From: CAZWRK01 sp964635875
GTDB lineage: Bacteria; Pseudomonadota; Gammaproteobacteria; Burkholderiales; Aquaspirillaceae
Direction: 5' to 3'
Length of the DNA: 19,063 bases
Assembly: GCA_964635875.1 (NCBI GenBank)
Contig: CAZWRK010000079.1
Location: forward strand, 1-19,063
The notes beneath the pieces were generated by a model. That model ran no database searches. It had not been told where the DNA came from and worked only from the letters and a program-made list of their open reading frames with translations. The position numbers and the translations under genes were made by a program. Shown here piece after piece: positions 13,498 through 19,063 of this stretch. Position 1 is the first letter of the stretch, and the number at the start of each line of letters is the position of its first letter.

Positions 13498-14826
13498 TTA
13501 ACCGAGCCAGTGCACCAAGCCCAAACACAGACCTGGAACAAAGACCAGCACCACAATTCGAATGAAATCCGATGCAAGGAATGGCATCACGCCCAGCGCA
13601 GTGTCTTTCATCGGCACATCTTTGGCGAGCTTGTTAATCACATACAAGTTCATGCCAACCGGCGGATGCACTAAGCCAATCTCGACCACCATCAGCGCTA
13701 GAATCCCGAACCAAATCGACTTGTCTTCAACCGGCATGCCGAAGAAATCCAAGCCCATCACCACCGGATAAAAAATCGGAATCGTCAGCAAGATCATCGC
13801 CAGCGAATCCATCACGCAGCCCAAGATGATGTAAATAATCAGGATGCACGACAGCACCAGCAGTGGGGCAAGACCGCTCTGCTGAACCCACGTCGCCAGC
13901 TCGGTCGGCATTTGCGACAGCGCCAAGCTTGAGTTCAGCAAGTCCGCGCCAATCAGCACCATGAAAATCATGCCAGTTGCGTGGGCGGTGCCGTAAATAC
14001 TCGCCAACATGCCTTTGGTGCGCATTCCACCGGTGAGGCAGGCCAAGATTCCGCAGGCGGCGGCGCCAATCGATGCCGCTTCGGTGGGGTTTGCCCAACC
14101 GCCATAAATCCCAACAATCACCACCAGAAACACCATCACAACCGGAATAATGTTGATTTGGGCTTTGATCATGTCGGCGAACGGGGTTTTTTCACCCGCA
14201 GGGCCTGCAGTCGGGTCGCGTCGTACAATGATGGCAATCACCAACAAATAACCGAGCGCGGCAATAATCCCCGGCACGACGGCGGCCACAAACAATTTAC
14301 CGATCGATTCTTGGGTCAACACCGCGTAAATCACCAGCGGAACCGACGGCGGAATCATAATCCCCAAGGTGCCTGATGCTGCGAGTGTGGCGGTAGAGAG
14401 TTTGCCGGAATAGCCGTGGGCTTTCAGTTCGGGCAAGGCCACTTGGCCCATGGTGGCGGCGGTGGCGAGCGATGAACCGCAAATCGCACCAAACGCGGCA
14501 CAAGCTGCGGTGGCGGCCATCGCCAACCCGCCGCGCCAGTGACCGACGAGGGTACTGGCGGCTTTAAACAGCGCCTTGGAGAGGCCGCCGTGGGTGGCAA
14601 ACTGCCCCATCAAAATAAACAGCGGAATCACCGCAAGGTCGTAATTCGAAACACGGGCATACACCAGATTATTCAAGGTGTAGAGCAGGCTGGCGGTTTC
14701 ACCCCCATTCAACACCAAGTAAATCCCCGAGCCGGTGATAAACATCGCCATGGCAATGTGCACGCGTACTGCGAGCATCGCCAATAGACAGCCAAAGCCC
14801 ATCAGGCCAATTGTTGTGCCGCTCAT
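13498..14826 (-). CDS. dctM: TRAP transporter large permease, DctM family
   Basis: This 442-residue, very hydrophobic protein with about 11-12 membrane segments is the ion-coupled large subunit of a tripartite TRAP transporter. Family blocks are visible: VIPLFILMGQFATHGG, the CAAFGAICGSSLATAATMG loop, GTLGIMIPPSVPLVIYA, and near the end LVHPPVGMNLYVIN. The IPPS and HPPVGMN motifs are characteristic of DctM. The ATG at 14824-14826 has GGGGAG about 9 bases upstream and overlaps the DctQ stop as ATGA. The open frame to 14892 would lie inside dctQ and is rejected. It is the last gene of the TRAP operon, followed by a terminator. Confidence 0.92.
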   Translation of the reverse strand: MSGTTIGLMGFGCLLAMLAVRVHIAMAMFITGSGIYLVLNGGETASLLYTLNNLVYARVSNYDLAVIPLFILMGQFATHGGLSKALFKAASTLVGHWRGGLAMAATAACAAFGAICGSSLATAATMGQVALPELKAHGYSGKLSTATLAASGTLGIMIPPSVPLVIYAVLTQESIGKLFVAAVVPGIIAALGYLLVIAIIVRRDPTAGPAGEKTPFADMIKAQINIIPVVMVFLVVIVGIYGGWANPTEAASIGAAACGILACLTGGMRTKGMLASIYGTAHATGMIFMVLIGADLLNSSLALSQMPTELATWVQQSGLAPLLVLSCILIIYIILGCVMDSLAMILLTIPIFYPVVMGLDFFGMPVEDKSIWFGILALMVVEIGLVHPPVGMNLYVINKLAKDVPMKDTALGVMPFLASDFIRIVVLVFVPGLCLGLVHWLG

Positions 14827-15368
14827 GCTGACTTGCTCCCCGGCGTAGATTGAGTCGGATGAAAGAGGGTATAGGCGCGATAGAGCGCACAAACCGTCAT
14901 CAGGGCAAGGCTAGGGACCAGCAGCGCGATCGGAATCCACACCGGCAGCGACACCAGCGCGGTCACTTCTTCGGATTCGTGCGAGGCCATCGCCGACAGT
15001 GCGGTGCGCCATGTCAGGATGGCGGCGGCCACCGCGAGTAAAATTTCCGCGAGGCCGTCGATTGGGCGTTTCAGTGAGTCACGCATGTTCTCGGTGAAAA
15101 AGTCCACTTTGATATGTTCGCCTAACAGCGTGCAGTAGGGTAAAAACGCCGCGGCTGCGACGGCCGTCCCCGCCTGCATGAGCTCAATATCGCCATTGAC
15201 TGAACCAAAACCCAGTTTGCGACCAATGATCGAAATCAGGGACATGACAATCAGGCCGATAAACGTCAGGCCTCCTAGCACTGCCATGCCTTTTCCGGCC
15301 ATGATCAAGTAATGCTCAACTGGATTGCGTTCTTCCAGTTCATGAGGGATCCCCATCGGATCATGCAT
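14823..15368 (-). CDS. dctQ: TRAP transporter small permease, DctQ family
   Basis: This 181-residue protein has the four hydrophobic segments expected for DctQ, near residues 20-50, 64-90, 103-125 and 138-165. The GEHIKVDFF stretch after the second helix is a hallmark of the family. It pairs with DctM to form the membrane part of the transporter. The ATG at 15366-15368 has GAGGTGA close upstream; a second ATG four codons on is possible but less well placed. Its stop overlaps the dctM start by 4 bases, so the two membrane subunits are coupled. A 32-base gap with a hairpin separates it from dctP. Confidence 0.88.
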   Translation of the reverse strand: MHDPMGIPHELEERNPVEHYLIMAGKGMAVLGGLTFIGLIVMSLISIIGRKLGFGSVNGDIELMQAGTAVAAAAFLPYCTLLGEHIKVDFFTENMRDSLKRPIDGLAEILLAVAAAILTWRTALSAMASHESEEVTALVSLPVWIPIALLVPSLALMTVCALYRAYTLFHPTQSTPGSKSA

Positions 15369-15392
15369 AACTCACCTCTCTACGTTAATTGC

Positions 15393-15419
15393 ACTTGCAG
15401 TTATTTCTGACCTGCAAGT
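15393..15419. repeat. Hairpin over the dctP stop codon
   Basis: ACTTGCAG (15393-15400) pairs with CTGCAAGT (15412-15419) around an 11-base loop that contains the dctP stop codon. There is no T-run. The element could hold back decay of the dctP message or reduce readthrough into dctQM, so that more binding protein than permease is made. Confidence 0.5.
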
Positions 15420-16417
15420 TCGCGCGCACCGGCGGCCAGTTTCTTGCCGTCCAGTCCTTTCTCGCTGACTTGCTTAATCCATTCGTTTTCAACCACTGCG
15501 GTGGCTTGTTTCATCGCGGCGAGTTCTTGCGGGCTTAACGTGGTGATCTTGTTGCCAAGCTCACCAATTTTCTTGCGAGACTTGGCCGCTTCGTCGTCAA
15601 ACATCGCACCGAATTTAGCCACTAAAGCTTCACCGCTGTTTTTGTCGATGATCGCTTTCAGGTCGGCAGGCAAGCCGTCGTATTTCTGCTTGTTCATCAG
15701 CACCATCAAGATGGTCGCAGTCGGATACGCACCGCCTGCGGCCGGTTGAGCGTGGAATTTGGTGACTTCAGAAAGCTTGGTCGGGAAGACCAGTTCCCAT
15801 GCGCCGAGCGAGCCATCGACGACACCTTTAGCAATCGCTTCGGTGACTTGTGCCGGTGGCATTTGCACCGGCGCACCGCCCAAGGCCGCGAGGGTTTTGG
15901 CGCCCAAACGGGTCGAGGTCCGTAGCTTCATCCCTGCAAAGCCGCTGAGGCCGGTGATTTCTTTTTTCGCGGTGTGAATGGCTTGGCCGCCATCGGTGTG
16001 AATGGCTAAGACTTTGTAGCCCGAGAATTCTTTTTGTGCGTAACGCTGGTAGTACGTCCACAGCGCTTTGCTACTGCTGGTGGCGTCGGCAACCATGAAT
16101 GGCAATTCAAAGGCTTCGATCGCAGGGAAGCGGCCGGTGGAGTAGCCCGGTGCTGTCCATACGATGTCAGCTACGCCGTTTTTGACTTGGTCAACCAGTT
16201 GGTTCGGGGTGCCGCCCAATTGCATTGCAGGGAAGAACTGGCAGCCGATCCGGTTTGCGGATTCTTTCTTGATTGTTTCGCACCAAGGTTGCAACACGCG
16301 TTGTTGGGTTGGGGCGGCAGATGGCAAGAAATGGGCAATTTTGAAGGTGACTTCTTGTGCAGCCGCAGGCAGGGACAAAGCCATCGCAGCGACGGCAGCA
16401 ACATGACGATAGTTCAT
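15401..16417 (-). CDS. dctP: TRAP transporter periplasmic substrate-binding protein, DctP family
   Basis: This 338-residue protein opens with a clean signal peptide (MNYRHVAAVAAMALSLPAAA, likely cut before QE) and then the DctP fold. The family block GMKLRTSTRLGAKTLAALGG (near 144-163), with the Arg that usually binds the substrate carboxylate, is present, as are PPAQVTEAIAKGVVDG and the WELVFPTK region. It catches a carboxylate ligand in the periplasm and passes it to DctQM. The ligand cannot be read from sequence. The shared operator design with the hpa operon points to 4-hydroxyphenylacetate, homoprotocatechuate or a related aromatic acid. The ATG has AGAGGAG about 7 bases upstream. It is the first gene of the TRAP operon. 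Confidence 0.92.
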   Translation of the reverse strand: MNYRHVAAVAAMALSLPAAAQEVTFKIAHFLPSAAPTQQRVLQPWCETIKKESANRIGCQFFPAMQLGGTPNQLVDQVKNGVADIVWTAPGYSTGRFPAIEAFELPFMVADATSSSKALWTYYQRYAQKEFSGYKVLAIHTDGGQAIHTAKKEITGLSGFAGMKLRTSTRLGAKTLAALGGAPVQMPPAQVTEAIAKGVVDGSLGAWELVFPTKLSEVTKFHAQPAAGGAYPTATILMVLMNKQKYDGLPADLKAIIDKNSGEALVAKFGAMFDDEAAKSRKKIGELGNKITTLSPQELAAMKQATAVVENEWIKQVSEKGLDGKKLAAGARELAGQK

Positions 16418-16457
16418 TCGACATCTCCTCTTTGAAGAATCAAGATAAAAATTATTT

Positions 16458-16475
16458 TTGTTAATATGTTAGTGA
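16458..16475. promoter_or_regulatory. Weaker operator-like site E (near the TRAP start point)
   Basis: TTGTTA-ATATGT-TAGTGA keeps the right half of site D exactly (TAGTGA) but its left half is poorly matched. It covers the expected transcription start, like site A at the hpaG promoter. Its centre is 28 bp from that of site D. Confidence 0.4.
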
Positions 16476-16479
16476 TCCA

Positions 16480-16508
16480 ATTAAATCACTACTACGTTAG
16501 TGAGTCAA
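16480..16508 (-). promoter_or_regulatory. Predicted sigma-70 promoter of the TRAP operon
   Basis: On the minus strand TTGACT (16508-16503) is followed by 17 bases and TTTAAT (16485-16480), each box matching the consensus at five of six positions. The -35 hexamer and spacer length are identical to those of the hpaG promoter. The start point is expected near 16473, about 55 bases before the dctP ATG. Confidence 0.72.
16486..16503. promoter_or_regulatory. Palindromic operator-like site D (TRAP promoter spacer), probable HpaR site
   Basis: TCACTA-CTACGT-TAGTGA is a perfect 6-6-6 inverted repeat. It occupies the promoter spacer and the last base of the -35, exactly as site B does in the hpaG promoter. 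Shared core: CTA-N6-TAG. Confidence 0.75.
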
Positions 16509-16613
16509 CGCCCACGACCAGAATAATTGAAGGCTTTTTTGGGGCGCGAAACGTTGCACCATTTTGTAGGCTAATTTCGCGCTTCTTCGGCAAATATGCA
16601 GAATATAGACGCG

Positions 16614-16655
16614 AAAAAACACATTCCCTTAAGTTTGATTTCAGGGAATGTGTTT
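16614..16655 (-). terminator. Intrinsic terminator of the phenol hydroxylase operon
   Basis: A perfect 13-bp stem (16617-16629 with 16643-16655) around a 13-base loop is followed on the minus strand by six Ts (complement of 16614-16619, three of them in the stem). It starts 17 bases after the dmpP stop. It separates the dmp transcript from the TRAP promoter at 16480-16508. Confidence 0.87.
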
Positions 16656-16672
16656 AGAGGGGTGCAGTGGTG

Positions 16673-17734
16673 TTAGACGCGTTTAAACAGCGGGCTGCGG
16701 ACTTGTTGTGCGTCGGCAGCCGAGAAGAATTTCTCGGTGTAGATATCGCGCTCGAACAGGCGGCCTTGCATCAAGGCGGTGATGCACGCTTCGATCATGA
16801 TCGGCGGCCCGCACAAATACGCTTTGCGGCCACGGAAATCGTTGTCGAAATGCGCTTTGGCGGCATCGTGCACAAAGCCACGGAAACCTTGCCAATCGCT
16901 GTCGGCCGGTTCGTCGGACAAGGCCGGCACATAGGTAAAGTTCGCGTGTTTCGCGGCGAGGTCGAGGAACTCTTGGTGGTAATACAGTTCGGCCTGATTG
17001 CGTGCGCCGTAAACCAGCGTAATCGGTAATTCGGAGCCTGCATCCAGCAGCTCATGAATCATCGAGCGCGGGCTGGATAAGCCCGAACCACCGGCCATAA
17101 ACAACGATGGCAGGTTGGCGGAATGATGGTTGTAGAAGCGACCATACGGGCCGGTTAGGCTGATTTTATCGCCGACTTTGAGTTCTTTATGAATCCAGCT
17201 GGTGCCCGCGCCGCCGGGGACGATTCGAATATTCAATTCAATTTCATTGCCGGTCGAAGGCGGGTTGGCGAGTGAAAATGCGCGCACGCCGATTTCTTTG
17301 GGCAGCTGCAGGTTCACATATTGACCGGCTTGGAATTCGAGCACTTCATCATTGTCGAGTCGAATCCAGATCCCTTTGATGGTCGGGGTCAGGTCTTCGA
17401 TGCGGCTGACAACGCCGTGATAGTCACGTACCGGTAGACCTTTCGAATCTTCATCGACTTCGATTTCGGCTTCGATTACCGTATCGGCTTCGAGGGTTGC
17501 GCAACAGGCGAGGCACATGCCTTCTTCGCGCTCGTAGTCCATCAATGCAAAGTTAGAGGCGCTGCCATGATCGACTTCACCGTCGGTCACGGTGATTTTA
17601 CAGGTCGCGCAATAGCCTTGGCCGCAAGCATGGGGCAGGTAAACACCGGCGCGCAGTGCTGCATCCAGAATGGTTTGGCCGTCTTCAACTTCGATGGTTC
17701 GGCCAAGCGGCTCGATGGTGAGTTCGTAGCTCAT
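16673..17734 (-). CDS. dmpP: DmpP, phenol hydroxylase reductase component (P5)
   Basis: This 353-residue iron-sulphur flavoprotein passes electrons from NAD(P)H to the diiron oxygenase. The N-terminal ~95 residues form a plant-type [2Fe-2S] ferredoxin domain: Cys37, Cys42 and Cys45 (CGQGYCATC) and a fourth ligand in CLACC, probably Cys77. An FAD domain follows with RAFSLAN, and then an NAD domain with GGSGLSSPRSM and CGPPIMIEACI. Length is normal for DmpP. The ATG has GGAGA upstream. It comes 87 bases after dmpO, an unusually long gap filled with two hairpins. It is the last gene of the operon: the ferredoxin (dmpQ) and catechol 2,3-dioxygenase (dmpB) genes that follow in classical dmp operons are absent. 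Confidence 0.95.
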   Translation of the reverse strand: MSYELTIEPLGRTIEVEDGQTILDAALRAGVYLPHACGQGYCATCKITVTDGEVDHGSASNFALMDYEREEGMCLACCATLEADTVIEAEIEVDEDSKGLPVRDYHGVVSRIEDLTPTIKGIWIRLDNDEVLEFQAGQYVNLQLPKEIGVRAFSLANPPSTGNEIELNIRIVPGGAGTSWIHKELKVGDKISLTGPYGRFYNHHSANLPSLFMAGGSGLSSPRSMIHELLDAGSELPITLVYGARNQAELYYHQEFLDLAAKHANFTYVPALSDEPADSDWQGFRGFVHDAAKAHFDNDFRGRKAYLCGPPIMIEACITALMQGRLFERDIYTEKFFSAADAQQVRSPLFKRV

Positions 17735-17749
17735 GATAGGGTCTCCAAA

Positions 17750-17764
17750 GCGTCCGGCGGACGC
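17750..17764. repeat. Small hairpin in the dmpP leader
   Basis: GCGTCC (17750-17755) pairs with GGACGC (17759-17764) around a three-base loop. It sits between the larger hairpin at 17769-17800 and the ribosome site of dmpP, 15 bases before the start codon, so it could influence access of ribosomes. Confidence 0.5.
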
Positions 17765-17800
17765 AAAAGGATCAAGCCTGTGTGTCGTGCGGCTTGATCC
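17765..17800 (-). terminator. Terminator-like hairpin between dmpO and dmpP
   Basis: GGATCAAGCC (17769-17778) and GGCTTGATCC (17791-17800) form a perfect 10-bp stem with a 12-base loop. On the minus strand four Ts follow. The short T-run suggests partial termination or an mRNA end-protecting element rather than a full stop, giving less dmpP (reductase) than oxygenase transcript. Confidence 0.6.
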
Positions 17801-17821
17801 TTGGGTGGGGCAATGTGGCGT

Positions 17822-18181
17822 TTAGTAACCGGTTCCGGCGATGCCGTCTAAGCCCGGTGTGGTGAAGCGGATCAGGTCTTTATGGCCGATGCCGTTTTCT
17901 TGCAGGCTCTTGGTGACATCGGGGGTGAAGACGGTTTGACCGTTCTGCCAAATCGCTTGGCTCCAGTCGATTTGCGCGAAATCGGGGTGGTAGCTGTAGC
18001 AATCGGTGATGTACTTGTCGATGATGACCGAGAACGGGGTATCCGGTGTCAGCGCCAGTACAAAAGGACGCGAGAACATGCGATGTTTTTCCCAGTTCAC
18101 ATACAAAAGCTGTTTGCCTTTGTAGTTTTCGACGGCGTCGCTGGACGCAAAAGCGTAGTCAGCAAGGGCTTTAACAGTCAT
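17822..18181 (-). CDS. dmpO: DmpO, phenol hydroxylase subunit P4
   Basis: This 119-residue protein matches the small gamma subunit (P4/DmpO) of the multicomponent phenol hydroxylase. Family stretches are MTVKALADYAF, GKQLLYVNWEKHRMFSRPF (41-59, the central block) and DKYITDCYSYHPDF. It forms the (alpha-beta-gamma)2 oxygenase with DmpL and DmpN. The ATG has AAGGAAGAG upstream. It lies 14 bases after dmpN, so these two are tightly linked, in contrast to the long gap before dmpP. Confidence 0.94.
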   Translation of the reverse strand: MTVKALADYAFASSDAVENYKGKQLLYVNWEKHRMFSRPFVLALTPDTPFSVIIDKYITDCYSYHPDFAQIDWSQAIWQNGQTVFTPDVTKSLQENGIGHKDLIRFTTPGLDGIAGTGY

Positions 18182-18195
18182 TTTTCTCTTCCTTC

Positions 18196-19063
18196 TCAGT
18201 TCTTGGTGGCTTGATCACGCCAAGCCGCAAAGTTCTTCTGGTCTTCCGAGCCGTTGAAATCGCCGGTCGCACGTTTGTCCAAGCGCCAGTAATCCGCAAT
18301 ATGCTCACCGGGGTTGAAGTCGGGTGCATTGGTATCGACGCCTTCGGGGGCGCAATTGCCTTGCAGCGCTTGGTGCGAAGAAATATAGGTTTGAATATAT
18401 TTCTCAGGCTCATTGGTAAAGATGTCTTTGCAATGATCCGAGCAGAAATGATATTTCTCGCCTTTGTACACCGTTTCGCGGAAGCAGATGCTCATCGGAT
18501 CGCCCGGCTCGTTGTACTTGATCGTATTCACGCAGCACTGACAGTTCATCGGCTGGGTTTTGTTATTGAAGCGATTGCCCGCTTTTTCTTGCTTGTCTAA
18601 ATGCTCCAGCACCGGACGATAGTATTTGTCGAAGGTGTTCGGATATTTTTCAGACAGCCAATCCAATTCGTCCGGCTCCGGAATCCATGTATGGAATGGA
18701 GTCGATTCGGGCTTCATGTAGAAACCAATCCATGATTGGTGGGTTACATGCTCTTTTTCTTCGATGGTTTGGTTAAAGCACTTCGGAATGGTGATGCCGT
18801 AGCGCGCCAAATCGCCAAACAGCGCTGCGCCGTTTTGCTCGAAGTAAATTTCCCATGCTTCTTTGAAGCTCATAATCCGCTTCGGCAACATGTAATCCAT
18901 CATCATGCCGACTGAGGCCAATTTACGGGTGCCGCGCCATGTCCATTTGTCGATCCAGCCTTGCACAATCGGCAAGTTGTCGGGATCTTGCTCAAGCATG
19001 AACTTGATGCATTCCAGACCGAGGGTCATGTGACGTGCTTCGTCAGACTGGGCCGAGAAGCCG
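18196..19063 (-). CDS. dmpN: DmpN, phenol hydroxylase large oxygenase subunit (P3), C-terminal part
   Basis: This is the 3' portion, about 288 codons, of the diiron-containing alpha subunit; the 5' part lies beyond the right edge. The first visible residues include SAQSDEARH, the second E-x-x-H iron-ligand motif of the bacterial multicomponent monooxygenases (Glu codon 19039-19041, His codon 19030-19032). Downstream are WTWRGTRKLASVGMMMDYML and a cysteine-rich zone, CQCC then CFRET and HFCSDHC, which fits the zinc-binding site known in phenol hydroxylase alpha subunits. The protein ends with WRDQATKN and a TGA. The enzyme hydroxylates phenols to catechols with O2 and electrons from DmpP. The true start is outside the window. 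Confidence 0.95.
   Translation of the reverse strand, partial: GFSAQSDEARHMTLGLECIKFMLEQDPDNLPIVQGWIDKWTWRGTRKLASVGMMMDYMLPKRIMSFKEAWEIYFEQNGAALFGDLARYGITIPKCFNQTIEEKEHVTHQSWIGFYMKPESTPFHTWIPEPDELDWLSEKYPNTFDKYYRPVLEHLDKQEKAGNRFNNKTQPMNCQCCVNTIKYNEPGDPMSICFRETVYKGEKYHFCSDHCKDIFTNEPEKYIQTYISSHQALQGNCAPEGVDTNAPDFNPGEHIADYWRLDKRATGDFNGSEDQKNFAAWRDQATKN

Overview
The window is a catabolic region for aromatic compounds from a Gram-negative proteobacterium. I favour a betaproteobacterium. The reasons are a DmpKLMNOP-type phenol hydroxylase, a split hpaG1/hpaG2, a DctPQM TRAP transporter, an even mid-to-high GC content and clear Shine-Dalgarno sites. The genus cannot be read from the sequence. I see no integrase, transposase, CRISPR array or phage gene.

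Layout, left to right. Positions 1-100 hold the 3' part of a tRNA-Lys(UUU) gene and a strong hairpin terminator. Positions 133-3035 (minus strand) hold a tightly coupled three-gene unit: a Bcr/CflA-type MFS exporter, an EntS-like MFS exporter and a small GlcG/HbpS-family protein. Positions 3136-11367 (minus) hold a nine-gene operon for the homoprotocatechuate (3,4-dihydroxyphenylacetate) meta-cleavage pathway, in transcription order hpaG1, hpaG2, hpaE, hpaD (a), hpaD (b), hpaF, hpaH, hpaI and a gabD-like dehydrogenase. It ends at a good intrinsic terminator (3054-3088). Positions 11368-11706 are the divergent control region, followed by hpaR (MarR family, plus strand), its terminator and a Sel1-repeat protein (12297-13400). 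Positions 13498-16417 (minus) encode a three-component TRAP transporter (DctM, DctQ, DctP). From 16673 to the right edge (minus) lie dmpP, dmpO and the 3' part of dmpN, the last genes of a multicomponent phenol hydroxylase operon that ends at its own terminator just after dmpP.

How the genes fit together: HpaD opens the ring of homoprotocatechuate; HpaE oxidises the semialdehyde; HpaF and HpaG isomerise and decarboxylate; HpaH hydrates; HpaI cleaves to pyruvate and succinic semialdehyde; the GabD-like enzyme then makes succinate. All steps from ring cleavage onward are present. The usual 4-hydroxyphenylacetate 3-monooxygenase (HpaBC) and permease (HpaX) are not in the window. In their place stand a TRAP transporter and, beyond it, a diiron phenol hydroxylase.

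The strongest new observation is regulatory. The hpaG1 promoter and the TRAP promoter have the same design: TTGACT, a 17-bp spacer made up almost entirely of an 18-bp palindrome of the form NNNCTA-N6-TAGNNN, then an A/T-rich -10, with a second palindrome-like site over the expected start point. A further perfect 18-bp copy lies on the likely -10 of hpaR. This predicts that HpaR represses the catabolic operon, the TRAP uptake system and itself. Other points worth attention are two tandem hpaD genes (about 59% identical by hand count, gap-free, both with the predicted metal ligands), hairpins at the dmpO/dmpP, dctP/dctQ and hpaD/hpaD junctions, and a tRNA-Lys whose T-stem carries two mismatches.
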